Assembly: GCF_013820765.1 (NCBI RefSeq)
Contig: NZ_JABJVM010000012.1
Span: 1-64,000 of the forward strand
Reading direction: 5' to 3'
Length of the DNA: 64,000 bases
Source: Paenilisteria rustica
GTDB lineage: Bacteria; Bacillota; Bacilli; Lactobacillales; Listeriaceae
Part shown: positions 27,269 through 37,368 of the stretch, piece after piece
How positions within the stretch are numbered: the first letter of the stretch is position 1
Layout: each line of letters begins with the position of its first letter
Made by a program: the position numbers and the translations under genes
The notes under the pieces: model-generated
What the model was told of the DNA's origin: nothing
Databases searched by the model: none
The model's input: the letters and a program-made list of their open reading frames with translations, nothing else

Positions 27269-27658
27269 ATGGATAAAAAAGCCCTTTTTGACTCAGTCAG
27301 CAATATGGAAGAACAAATCGGCGAGTTATATCAACAACTTGGCGACTTAAAACAAAATCTAGGCGATATGTTGGAAGAAAACAACCGTCTGAACTTAGAA
27401 AATGAACATTTACGTCGCCGTTTGGAAGAACTCGATGGCAAGCAACATGTGAGCAGGATACCAGCAGAAAAAGAGTTGGGGGCGATGGCTCCAGCTCGCA
27501 AAGAAGCGATGCGCCAGATGATTGAAGTTGGCGAAGGATATGATAATTTAGTCAAATTGTATAAAGAGGGTTTCCATATTTGCAACGTGCATTTTGGGAG
27601 CCCGCGCGGAAACGACGAAGATTGTCTGTTCTGCATGTCGTTATTGAATAAGAAGTGA
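27269..27658 (+). CDS. yabA: replication initiation control protein YabA
   Basis: A 129-residue negative regulator of DnaA that also binds DnaN. The N-terminal leucine-rich coiled coil spans about 10-60. The C-terminal zinc module has His103, Cys105, Cys119 and Cys122 ([16 protein letters not shown]). It is co-transcribed with holB and ricT. A hairpin at 27662-27697 follows, which may attenuate before trmN6. Confidence 0.96.
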   Translation: MDKKALFDSVSNMEEQIGELYQQLGDLKQNLGDMLEENNRLNLENEHLRRRLEELDGKQHVSRIPAEKELGAMAPARKEAMRQMIEVGEGYDNLVKLYKEGFHICNVHFGSPRGNDEDCLFCMSLLNKK

Positions 27659-27661
27659 AAA

Positions 27662-27697
27662 AAATGGCTTTCTCTTTTGTGGGAAGGCCATTTTTGA
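27662..27697 (+). terminator. hairpin between yabA and trmN6
   Basis: AAATGGC and TTCTC pair with GGGAA and GCCATTT, followed by TTTT. It may be a partial terminator or attenuator inside the cluster. Confidence 0.6.
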
Positions 27698-27719
27698 AAT
27701 GATATGGGGGAACGAAAGA

Positions 27720-28460
27720 GTGTTAGTAGGAGACGAACGATTAGATCATTTATTAGCGGAGAACTTGCGAATTATTCAGAGTCCGTCTGTATTTTCTTTT
27801 TCGCTAGATGCAGTATTACTTGCGCGATTTAGCTACATACCCTATCAAAAAGGTGGGCGCATTATCGATTTGTGTAGCGGCAATGGCATTATTCCTTTGT
27901 TGGTTAGCTCGCGAACAAAAGTGCCAATTATTGGTGTGGAGATTCAGGAACGCTTGGCAGACATGGCGCGACGTAGCATTGAATATAATGGACTCGAGGG
28001 TCAGATTGAAATTTTGCAACAAGATTTGCGTGAGGTGGTGCCGATTCTTGGGAAAGGAAAAAATAGCTTTGTCATCTGCAACCCGCCGTATTTTGCGCTA
28101 GAATCAACCAGTATCAAAAATGAAAATGAGCATTTGCGAATCGCACGTCATGAAGTGCATTGTACGTTGCGCGATACGATTCAGGTCTCGGCAGATTTGC
28201 TGAAACAAGGCGGTAAAGCGAGCTTTGTTCATCGTCCGGAGCGGCTGCTTGAAATCATTGATATTATGCGGGAATATGGATTGGAGCCGAAGCGAGTCCA
28301 GTTTGTGCATCCGCGTGTGGAACGAGAGGCGAACACGATTTTGGTGGAAGGCATAAAAGGCGCTAAACCAGGCGTGAGGTACCTGCCGCCAATCATCGTG
28401 CAGAATGCGGACGGCGAATATACGACGCAAGTGAGGGAGCTGCTTTATGGTGAAGAGTGA
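27720..28460 (+). CDS. trmN6: tRNA1(Val) (adenine37-N6)-methyltransferase-like (YabB)
   Basis: A 246-residue SAM-dependent methyltransferase. [32 protein letters not shown] is the family N-terminus, motif I is [14 protein letters not shown], and the catalytic motif for adenine N6 methylation is CNPPYF. I place the start at GTG 27720, with GGGGGA 8 nt upstream, to fit homologues beginning [12 protein letters not shown] 27699 would add seven residues. The gene end overlaps the GIY-YIG gene by 14 nt. Confidence 0.92.
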   Translation: MLVGDERLDHLLAENLRIIQSPSVFSFSLDAVLLARFSYIPYQKGGRIIDLCSGNGIIPLLVSSRTKVPIIGVEIQERLADMARRSIEYNGLEGQIEILQQDLREVVPILGKGKNSFVICNPPYFALESTSIKNENEHLRIARHEVHCTLRDTIQVSADLLKQGGKASFVHRPERLLEIIDIMREYGLEPKRVQFVHPRVEREANTILVEGIKGAKPGVRYLPPIIVQNADGEYTTQVRELLYGEE

Positions 28461-28722
28461 CACGCATTATTTCTACGTATTGGAATGCAAAGACGGCTCT
28501 TATTATGGCGGTTACACGACTGATGTAGAACGCCGCGAAGCTGAACATAACGCCGGGATTCGCTGCAAATACACGCGAAATCGGCGCCCAGTGAGGGTCA
28601 TCCATTCCGAATGTTTCGAAACACGATCCGAGGCTACAAAAGCCGAATCTGCTTTTAAAAAATTAGTACGCAAAGATAAAGATCAATATTTGCAAGAAAA
28701 GAGGAAGGGTGACACGATATGA
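28447..28722 (+). CDS. GIY-YIG nuclease-family protein (YazA)
   Basis: A 91-residue single-domain protein. [29 protein letters not shown] carries the GIY-YIG core (YVL and YGGYT), followed by the conserved Arg region and a Glu in [13 protein letters not shown]. Its role in bacteria is unclear. It overlaps trmN6 by 14 nt and rsmI by 4 nt, so all three are translationally coupled, as yabB-yazA-yabC in B. subtilis. Confidence 0.92.
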   Translation: MVKSDTHYFYVLECKDGSYYGGYTTDVERREAEHNAGIRCKYTRNRRPVRVIHSECFETRSEATKAESAFKKLVRKDKDQYLQEKRKGDTI

Positions 28723-29600
28723 AGAGTCAGAAAAGTTTTGTTGAAACAGACGACACGAAAGGCACGTTATACCTAGTTCCGACACCAATCGGCAACTTAG
28801 AAGACATGACAATGCGCGCGATTCGAATTTTGCAAGAAGTGGATTTAATTGCGGCGGAAGACACGCGAAACACAATCAAGCTACTCAACCATTTCGACAT
28901 ACATACAAAAATGGTAAGCTACCACGAGCACAACAAAACGACACGCCAAGATGAGCTTATCGAAAAACTGGAGGTAGGAACAACAATTGCCGTCGTGAGT
29001 GATGCGGGCATGCCGTCGATATCCGACCCAGGCTATGAACTCGTAGGCGCCGCGATTGAAGCTGGAATCACCGTTGTACCACTACCAGGAGCGAACGCAG
29101 CGCTTACCGCCCTTATCGCATCAGGCTTAGCACCACAACCGTTCTTCTTTTATGGTTTCCTACCACGAAGCAACAAAGATCGTGAAGAAGCGTTGAACCA
29201 GCTGAATCGGCGCGAGGAAACGTGGATTGTCTACGAATCACCACACCGCTTGAAAGAAGTCTTAAAAGCGATGAGCAAAATACTTGGAAGTACCCGCAAA
29301 ATCGTATTATGCCGCGAGTTGACGAAGAAATATGAAGAATTTTTGCGTGGAACGGTGGAAGAAGCGCTAGAATGGGCGAAAGAAACCGAAATCCGTGGTG
29401 AATTTTGCGTCATCGTAGAAGGAAATGAAGATGCACCAAGTGAAGACGAAGAAGTTTGGTGGGAGACAATGCCAATCAAAGAGCACGTCGAAAAAGTGAT
29501 GGAAGAAGAATCCGTTTCCTCCAAAGAAGCCATTAAGCAGGTCATGAAAACCCGCCAGCTTCCAAAACGCGAAGTTTATCAAGCCTATCATGAATTATAG
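28719..29600 (+). CDS. rsmI: 16S rRNA (cytidine1402-2'-O)-methyltransferase
   Basis: A 293-residue tetrapyrrole-methylase-fold enzyme. YLVPTPIGNLEDMTMRA, AAEDTRNTIKLL, VSDAGMPSISDPG and VVPLPGANAALTALIASGL are diagnostic. It modifies C1402 in the ribosomal P site region together with RsmH. The ATG overlaps the previous stop. It ends the holB cluster before the terminator at 29607. Confidence 0.96.
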   Translation: MKSQKSFVETDDTKGTLYLVPTPIGNLEDMTMRAIRILQEVDLIAAEDTRNTIKLLNHFDIHTKMVSYHEHNKTTRQDELIEKLEVGTTIAVVSDAGMPSISDPGYELVGAAIEAGITVVPLPGANAALTALIASGLAPQPFFFYGFLPRSNKDREEALNQLNRREETWIVYESPHRLKEVLKAMSKILGSTRKIVLCRELTKKYEEFLRGTVEEALEWAKETEIRGEFCVIVEGNEDAPSEDEEVWWETMPIKEHVEKVMEEESVSSKEAIKQVMKTRQLPKREVYQAYHEL

Positions 29601-29606
29601 TGAATC

Positions 29607-29636
29607 AGACTCGTCATCGCGCGGGTCTTTTTTTGT
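29607..29636 (+). terminator. terminator of the holB-rsmI cluster
   Basis: GACTCG and CGGGTC pair (one G-T), followed by a seven-T run. Confidence 0.75.
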
Positions 29637-29691
29637 GAAAAAATGTCTATCCTTGTTATAATGATGGTAATAGAAAAAGGAGGGATTCCAA

Positions 29692-30285
29692 ATGACGAAA
29701 CTACCAAGTATCGGCAAACCAGCAACGAACGCGTTACAACTTCTGGACATAACGACACTCGAACAAGTAGCAGAATACGACGAAAAAACGCTGTTAAAAA
29801 TACACGGCGTTGGCCCAAAAGCAATTGGAATTTTAAAAGAAGCATTGGCAGAGAGCAGTTTAGCATTTAAACAAACGACAAAAGGAACCGCCTCATCCGG
29901 AGTAGATTTCGCTGTACTCTGTGATTTTGACTGCGACAATGCACCGAAAAAACGCATTATCCGTGACTATCTTGTAGCATCGGCATCAGGCGACAGAGCT
30001 CTACTTGAAAGCGTATTAGAAGAGTCGTTCGTGTGGACGGTACCAGGCGAATTCCAAATCAAAGGCCGAGACGAGTTCATCGCGGAACTAATCGCCAACC
30101 TCCAAGCAGTCAACATACTAGAAGTCCAATCGCTCATAAGCCATGGCAAAGAAGGCTCCGCCCATGGAACCGTCACAAACAAAAAAGGCAAACACGTCTA
30201 CTTCTCCGACATCTTCACCTTCCAAAGCAACAAACCGGACGCCAAAATCTCAAAACTAACCTCGTTCGTGGTGATAGAAGAGTAA
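29692..30285 (+). CDS. fusion of a helix-hairpin-helix domain and a SnoaL/NTF2-like domain
   Basis: A 197-residue protein. Residues 1-60 (LPSIGKPATNALQLLDITTLEQVAEYDEKTL, then IHGVGPKAIGILKEAL) form a stand-alone HhH DNA-binding-like module of the RNA polymerase alpha-CTD type. Residues about 80-195 (KKRIIRDYLVASASGDRALLESVLEESFVWTVPG, then IKGRDEFIAELIANL) read as a SnoaL/NTF2-like cone domain. Both occur separately in Firmicutes; the combination suggests a small-molecule-responsive DNA-associated protein, but I know of no assigned role. GGAGGG precedes the ATG. Codon use is richer in C-ending codons than its neighbours. Confidence 0.7.
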   Translation: MTKLPSIGKPATNALQLLDITTLEQVAEYDEKTLLKIHGVGPKAIGILKEALAESSLAFKQTTKGTASSGVDFAVLCDFDCDNAPKKRIIRDYLVASASGDRALLESVLEESFVWTVPGEFQIKGRDEFIAELIANLQAVNILEVQSLISHGKEGSAHGTVTNKKGKHVYFSDIFTFQSNKPDAKISKLTSFVVIEE

Positions 30286-30342
30286 ACTATGATTTATTAA
30301 GTCTTTATTCTTTTTGTGTAGGATCTATATTTTGCTTTAAAC

Positions 30343-30506
30343 AAATCGAGCGAAAGGGTTTGTATTGCAACAGTTTGGTGGAGAATCGAAGTCTACCGAA
30401 CAATAATGGATTACATGCTCGCTTTGCTCTCATGCATATTGAGGCTCTAATTCAGCAAACTATGCTTCATAAGAGCCTCAACAATTCGAACGCTTACCGC
30501 CGATTT
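30343..30506 (+). repeat. decayed palindromic element R3 (family B)
   Basis: Its ends CAAATCGAGCGAAAGGGTTTG and CGCTTACCGCCGATTT match both ends of R2 read on the minus strand, and CAGTTTGGTGG resembles the R2 start of core. The central core has diverged and a separate hairpin (30439-30481) has been inserted or evolved inside. Confidence 0.6.
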
Positions 30507-30610
30507 ACCCATAAGTAGGGGCAAAACTCCAAAAAGGATTAACAACTCACTACGTTCGCTCTTATATTTGGGTTCTAACTCAGCAAGGTACGCTTTGTAA
30601 TAACCCAAAC
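30420..30610 (+). repeat. two copies of a second hairpin family with swapped stems
   Basis: Copy 1 has stem TTGAGGCTCT (30439-30448) with AGAGCCTCAA (30472-30481). Copy 2 has stem TTTGGGTT (30567-30574) with AACCCAAA (30602-30609). The loops are near-identical (TCTAATTCAGCAAACTATG versus TCTAACTCAGCAAGGTACG, continuing GCTT--TAA), and both are preceded by a similar GCTCT-rich stretch. The stems share no sequence but each pairs perfectly. Confidence 0.65.
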
Positions 30611-30655
30611 AAAAAAGCATCCTATTTGAGGCTAGCACGCTTTCAAATAGGATAC
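30611..30655 (-). terminator. terminator of abrB
   Basis: On the minus strand ATCCTATTTGA (30653-30643) pairs with TCAAATAGGAT (30629-30619), then a T run. Confidence 0.85.
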
Positions 30656-30671
30656 TTTCTTTAATTGTAGT

Positions 30672-30956
30672 TTAGATATCATCGCCGAATTGACGACGGA
30701 TGTCAGCTACTAATTTCTCAGCTCCATCACGGCTAAGTGTTAATTTACCGTCAACAACTTGTTTGTTTTGATCGGAAAATTCACCAGTAATGTCACAAAG
30801 GTTGCTAGCTGTATATTTCTTTAGGATAATTTCATCTTCATTGATGTAAATTTCTAAAGCATCTTTAACTGCAACGCCTAGGTTACGACGAATTTCAACT
30901 GGGATTACGATACGTCCTAGTTCGTCAATTTTTCTTACCATACCTGTAGATTTCAT
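30672..30956 (-). CDS. abrB: AbrB-type transition-state regulator
   Basis: A 94-residue DNA-binding protein with the swapped-hairpin AbrB domain at the N-terminus (MKSTGMVRKIDELGRIVIPVEIRRNLGV, then ALEIYINEDEIILKKY). In Bacillus it represses post-exponential genes; in this non-sporulating context the regulon is unknown. It lies between rsmI and metG as in B. subtilis, on the opposite strand. AGGAGG precedes the ATG. Confidence 0.94.
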   Translation of the reverse strand: MKSTGMVRKIDELGRIVIPVEIRRNLGVAVKDALEIYINEDEIILKKYTASNLCDITGEFSDQNKQVVDGKLTLSRDGAEKLVADIRRQFGDDI

Positions 30957-31176
30957 ATTCTTACCTCCTAACTCTTTGGTCTATTATCTATAATACCAAG
31001 AATTTCCTAGAAAAGCTAGACGAAATTATCATTTAATGCAAAAAAAATGATTATTGTTTCTAAAAAAGGGTATAAAGCTAGTTGGGGCGCTATTTGTACT
31101 GAAAATGTTCTACAATTGCAAATTTTGTTTCTTTAGCTCGATTAGACAATTTTACAGATTTGAGAGGAGTTTTTTT

Positions 31177-32025
31177 ATGGAAATTTTAATTGCACTTATT
31201 CCAGCGGTCATGTGGGGGATTATGCCGCTTGTTGTTTCTAAAATTGGTGGGAAACCATATCAGCAGACACTTGGAGTAACATTTGGAGCGCTGATTTTTG
31301 CGATTGGCATGTATTTCTATTCCACGCCGCAGTTTACGGTGACGATTCTATTAGTTAGCTTTGTATCAGGGATATTCTGGACTGTTGGGCAGCTGAACCA
31401 GTTTCGCGCCTTTACGCATATCGGTGTTTCCAAGGCAATGCCACTTTCGACTGGGATGCAATTAGTCGGAACCTCGCTATTCGGTGTTTTCGTTTTTCAT
31501 GAATGGGGCACGACTGCTAAATTAGTACTCGGTTTTTCAGCATTATTTTTCATCATCGTTGGGATTACACTAACATCATACCAACAACATAAATCAAAAA
31601 ATGGCAATATGAAGCAAGGAATGGTCGCACTAATTATTTCTTCGCTGGGCTATGTTGCGTATGTTGTTATTCTAAAAGCGTTTGATATCAGTGGTTGGGA
31701 AGCGATTCTGCCACAAGCTGTCGGGATGGTTATTGCGGCCGTTGCATTCTCATTTAAAGATCGTAAAACCTTCTTTTTACGAGAAACGTGGCTTAGCATT
31801 ATTCCAGGTGTTATTTGGAGTGTTGGGAACTTGGCGCTACTCATTTCGAATACGGTTATTGGTGTAGCAATCAGCTTCTCGCTTTCGCAAATGGGTGTTG
31901 TCATTTCGACGCTAGGTGGGATTCTACTACTTGGTGAGAAAAAGACAAGACGCGAACTTATCCTTGTTATCATCGGAATTATTTTAGTTGGCGCTGGTGG
32001 ATTCATGATTGGACTAACTAAATAA
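31177..32025 (+). CDS. GRP-family sugar uptake protein (GlcU-like)
   Basis: A 282-residue integral membrane protein with ten predicted helices of the drug/metabolite superfamily. The start [25 protein letters not shown], the segment [26 protein letters not shown] and the C-terminal [14 protein letters not shown] are typical of the glucose/ribose uptake (GRP) family. ATG 31177 has GAGAGGAG upstream; an in-frame ATG at 31054 would add a region overlapping the abrB promoter. The sugar is probably glucose by family, not proven. Confidence 0.85.
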   Translation: MEILIALIPAVMWGIMPLVVSKIGGKPYQQTLGVTFGALIFAIGMYFYSTPQFTVTILLVSFVSGIFWTVGQLNQFRAFTHIGVSKAMPLSTGMQLVGTSLFGVFVFHEWGTTAKLVLGFSALFFIIVGITLTSYQQHKSKNGNMKQGMVALIISSLGYVAYVVILKAFDISGWEAILPQAVGMVIAAVAFSFKDRKTFFLRETWLSIIPGVIWSVGNLALLISNTVIGVAISFSLSQMGVVISTLGGILLLGEKKTRRELILVIIGIILVGAGGFMIGLTK

Positions 32026-32033
32026 ACAAATTC

Positions 32034-32067
32034 GGCAGTGTGGGACTTTATTCCGCGCTGCCTTTTT
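32034..32067 (+). terminator. terminator after the sugar transporter
   Basis: GGCAGTGTGG pairs with CCGCGCTGCC (two G-T pairs) and is followed by five T. Confidence 0.8.
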
Positions 32068-32152
32068 CAAATTTTCAGGCTTGCGGTATTTTGTTTTGCG
32101 TAGAAAATGATATAATAGAAGGTAATTGTGAATTTAACACCGGAAAAACTGA

Positions 32153-34177
<2,025 letters not shown>

Positions 34178-34178
34178 T

Positions 34179-34219
34179 TGAAGTGAGGTGGGTTTCTAAG
34201 GAACCTGCCTCACTTTAAT
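34179..34219 (+). terminator. hairpin after metG
   Basis: AAGTGAGG and GGGTTTC pair with GAACC and CCTCACTT around TAAG. The T tract is weak. Confidence 0.6.
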
Positions 34220-34306
34220 TATTTCGCTCTTTTTACGCTTTTTCTTTATTTTAAATGACGATATGTGTTAAGATTGGTTTAAAAATAAAGATAGGGAGTG
34301 CTATAT

Positions 34307-35023
34307 ATGGATCAATATGTTTTCTCTAAAGATGTGAATCAAGCAATTGTTGATGGTGTTTTGCAAGGCTATAAAAGCTACTTAGATGAACGACGCGCCA
34401 AAAAGACCGAGCTAAATGTGAGTGGTGCATACGCTTGGGTAAAAGGGAATCATATTGATCATTACGTGGCTGAGAATGTTGCAGATGCAGGTTTTGAATG
34501 GAAGCTAGATAAAGCTGGATATGCGTGGGAATTTCTGAAGTTCGATGGTCAACTGAAGGAAGAACGTTTTGTGTTGATTATAAAAAGTGTGAAAAGCCTT
34601 GCCAAGAGTTTACCTATCAAAAAGAAGAGCAAAGAAAACTATTTATCCGAGTTAGCGGCGATTAACGGAACCTTTAAAATGAAGGATTCGGTTGAGCAGA
34701 CAGAGCAATTATCCTTGTTCTTTGCAGCAAAGGCTGATATGGAGACGGTTCAAACCTTGGTATCTGACTATAGACTTTTCTATGCTGTTATTTATGAAGT
34801 AGACGAGGCTAAAATGATCTCAAGAATTGCGCTGACACTTCCCCTTCAAAAAGGCCAGATTATAGAAGTAGAAGATTTGACTCCTTATATCGCGAGTAGT
34901 CCTATTGAAATTAGTGCGGAGGATCTCAAAGTTGTACGAGGAGAAACAGAAGCAGAAGAAGAAATTGCAAGTGAATTTGATGGATATGAGTATATTATTC
35001 CAGCCAAAGAAATAAAAAATTAA
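34307..35023 (+). CDS. DUF5986-like protein, partner of the XRE/ImmA protein
   Basis: A 238-residue soluble protein starting MDQYVFSKDVNQAIVDGVLQGYKSYLDERR. It has a central alpha/beta part (YAWEFLKFDGQLKEERFVLIIKSVKSL) and an acidic C-terminus (GETEAEEEIASEFDGYEYIIP). It resembles the DUF5986 proteins that often sit directly before an ImmA/IrrE gene. ATG 34307 has GGGAG 8 nt upstream. The gap to the next gene is 11 nt, so they form one operon. Role unknown; toxin-antitoxin or defence is possible by context. Confidence 0.6.
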   Translation: MDQYVFSKDVNQAIVDGVLQGYKSYLDERRAKKTELNVSGAYAWVKGNHIDHYVAENVADAGFEWKLDKAGYAWEFLKFDGQLKEERFVLIIKSVKSLAKSLPIKKKSKENYLSELAAINGTFKMKDSVEQTEQLSLFFAAKADMETVQTLVSDYRLFYAVIYEVDEAKMISRIALTLPLQKGQIIEVEDLTPYIASSPIEISAEDLKVVRGETEAEEEIASEFDGYEYIIPAKEIKN

Positions 35024-35034
35024 GAGGTGGCACC

Positions 35035-36174
35035 ATGTTTTTAGGTGAAAAATTAAAAGATATTCGAATTTTAAATGGCTTTTCACGATCGGAACTTGCT
35101 AGTATGTTGAATGTTTCGGAGCAGGCGATATGGCAATATGAGACTGGGGCTACATTGCCTAATCTCAATAATATCAATCAGTTAAAGCAGCTATTCAACG
35201 TGAAAGCGAAGTATTTTTATAGCCAGAATAGGTTAACATATGACGTGGACGAGGCCACCATTGCTTATCGAAATGGCGACAGAGAATATCGATCCAAAAC
35301 CGTAACAGAAGCGATGTTTTTAAATTTCACCAGCGCTATGATTAGCGATGCGGAACGTTATGTGGAAGCGCCGCCTAATAATTTGAAGAAATGGATAGCT
35401 ACAAACTTAGGAACGGATCGTGAAAGCGGTATTGAAGAGCTGGCGGTGGAGATTAGAAGGCAGTTAGGACTTGAAGACAATAAAGATTTACTGTACGTGC
35501 TAGAGAAAAACGGGGCTGTCATTCTTGAAAAGAATTTAGGAAAAGAAACCGATGCATACAGCACATGGATAGATACACCATTCATTGTTCTAAGTCGAGA
35601 AAAAAAATCATCGGTCAGGCGTAATTTTGATTTGGCGCATGAATTAGGGCATTTATTGATGCATTATAAACTAGATATTAATAACCTAGATAAGAAAAGC
35701 TATCAAACGGTAGAACAGGAAGCTAACTATTTTGCAAGCTGCTTTCTTTTGCCAAAGGAGCCATTCCTCGCTGATTTTCAGGCTATTCCTAAGCAAACAA
35801 ATCCAGATGCGTATATTGAAATGAAAGAGAAGTGGTGCGTGTCTATTCAAACGATGGAGTACCGAGCCTATAAGCTTGGCCAGCTAACTTACGAACAGAA
35901 TCGCTACTTCTTTGCCAACCTGAATCGCAAAGGATATAGAACAAAGGAACCGCTAGATGATCAAATAAAAATTATCAAACCAGGTAAAATCAAGGCTTTA
36001 TTTCATTTTGTATTTACGAATCAATTGATGACACTGGAAGAAATGTTGCAGTATTGGCATGTGGAAATACCGTTTTTGAGTCGGTTATTTTGCATTGAAA
36101 CCTCGTTTTTCGAATCTTATTTAGTAAATAAGCAAGTATCAGCAACATACGATTTTATTAAAAAGGCAGATTAA
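35035..36174 (+). CDS. XRE HTH plus ImmA/IrrE metallopeptidase protein
   Basis: A 379-residue two-domain protein. The N-terminal Cro/C1-type HTH covers about 1-60 (LKDIRILNGFSRSELASMLNVSEQAIWQYE). The ImmA/IrrE zinc peptidase domain carries AHELGH (His202, Glu203, His206) and a third ligand in EQEANYFAS (Glu229). A C-terminal region of about 110 residues is less typical. Proteins of this layout cleave or sense a partner repressor or antitoxin. AGGTGG precedes the ATG. It is cotranscribed with the DUF5986-like gene, in a spot between metG and tatD that holds other cargo in related genomes. Confidence 0.82.
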   Translation: MFLGEKLKDIRILNGFSRSELASMLNVSEQAIWQYETGATLPNLNNINQLKQLFNVKAKYFYSQNRLTYDVDEATIAYRNGDREYRSKTVTEAMFLNFTSAMISDAERYVEAPPNNLKKWIATNLGTDRESGIEELAVEIRRQLGLEDNKDLLYVLEKNGAVILEKNLGKETDAYSTWIDTPFIVLSREKKSSVRRNFDLAHELGHLLMHYKLDINNLDKKSYQTVEQEANYFASCFLLPKEPFLADFQAIPKQTNPDAYIEMKEKWCVSIQTMEYRAYKLGQLTYEQNRYFFANLNRKGYRTKEPLDDQIKIIKPGKIKALFHFVFTNQLMTLEEMLQYWHVEIPFLSRLFCIETSFFESYLVNKQVSATYDFIKKAD

Positions 36175-36190
36175 GCGACTACCAAAAAAA

Positions 36191-36265
36191 CGACTTTCTT
36201 CTATAGTAATATGACACAATCACAAAACAGGAAAAGCAGTTATACTATTATATAGAAGAAAGTCG
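36191..36265. repeat. 15-bp perfect inverted repeat with 45-nt spacer
   Basis: CGACTTTCTTCTATA at 36191-36205 is the exact complement of 36251-36265. A seven-A run precedes it, so on the minus strand it looks like a terminator, yet no minus-strand gene ends here. TATACT lies at 36241-36246. Confidence 0.6.
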
Positions 36266-36304
36266 ACATTCTACCTGTTGAAAATAAAGAAATGAGGGAT
36301 AAAA

Positions 36305-37072
36305 ATGCTTTTTGATACACATGTACACTTAAATGATGATGCATTTAACGAAGATTTGGAAGAAGTTATCGCGCGGGCCAAAGAAAATGATGTTTCGCGA
36401 ATGGCAGTTGTCGGTTTTAACGAAGAAACAATCAATCGTGCGCTGGAACTTGCTGATAAATATGATTTTATTTACCTGATTGTCGGATGGCACCCAACAG
36501 ATGCGATTACTTTTACTCCCGAAAAACTAGAATGGTTACGCGAATTAGCCAAAAATCCGAAAGTTGTCGCACTTGGCGAAATGGGATTGGATTATCATTG
36601 GGATACGTCGCCAAAAGAAACTCAGTTTGAGGTCTTCCGTCAGCAAATTAGATTGGCAAAAGAAGTGCAGCTTCCAATCGTGATTCACAATCGGGAAGCA
36701 ACGGAGGACGTTGTTCGTATTTTACAAGAAGAAAACGCGTCAGAAGTTGGCGGAATTATGCACTGTTTTGGCGAAACAGTAGAGGTAATGGAAGCGTGTT
36801 TAGCCATGAATTTCTACATCTCATTTGGCGGGACAGTTACCTTTAAAAACGCAAAATTACCAAAAATTGCAGCAGAATCAGTGCCATTAGACAAGATTTT
36901 AATCGAAACGGATGCTCCATATCTCGCTCCGCATCCAAATCGGGGCAAAAGAAATGAGCCGAGTTACGTCAAGCTTGTTGCCGAAAAGGTTGCAGAATTA
37001 AAAGAACTGAAATATGAGGAAATCGCCCGCTACACAACAGAAAATGCAAATCGGCTATTCAAATTAAGTTGA
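36305..37072 (+). CDS. tatD: TatD-family metal-dependent deoxyribonuclease
   Basis: A 255-residue TIM-barrel hydrolase. Metal ligands are His in DTHVHLND, Glu in LGEMGLDYHWDTS, His in IVIHNREA and in IMHCFGE, and Asp in IETDAPYLAPHP. Members act as 3'-5' exonucleases on DNA. It lies after metG in B. subtilis (yabD); here the DUF5986/ImmA pair separates them. ATG 36305 is preceded by GAGGG. Confidence 0.95.
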   Translation: MLFDTHVHLNDDAFNEDLEEVIARAKENDVSRMAVVGFNEETINRALELADKYDFIYLIVGWHPTDAITFTPEKLEWLRELAKNPKVVALGEMGLDYHWDTSPKETQFEVFRQQIRLAKEVQLPIVIHNREATEDVVRILQEENASEVGGIMHCFGETVEVMEACLAMNFYISFGGTVTFKNAKLPKIAAESVPLDKILIETDAPYLAPHPNRGKRNEPSYVKLVAEKVAELKELKYEEIARYTTENANRLFKLS

Positions 37073-37308
37073 TTTTTGTCATCAAACTGTAATATTACCT
37101 GAACTTTGTAACGGAATCTTAAGCAAGGAAAAAATAAAGTTTAAGAAATCTTTAAAAACCCGCGCTATTATGCCTACGACTAGAGACTGACTTTGCTGAA
37201 ATATAACTGACACATTAGACATAGAATGTAATGAAAAGGTTTTACAATGGCTCTATACCAACGATGAAGTGCCTGTTTTTGGTCTAGACATCTTTTTTGG
37301 ATAATTCG

Positions 37309-37338
37309 TTGACAGTTCTTTCGTCCCCCGTATATAAT
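37309..37338 (+). promoter_or_regulatory. sigma-A promoter of the Rpf/Sps gene
   Basis: TTGACA at 37309-37314 and TATAAT at 37333-37338, 18-nt spacer. The remaining upstream part of this gap (37073-37308) shows no gene; TGTAAT and TGTAAC words near 37088-37112 are too widely spaced for a WalR box. Confidence 0.7.
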
Positions 37339-37368
37339 CACAACAGAAGTTAGAAAGGGGAGAAATAC

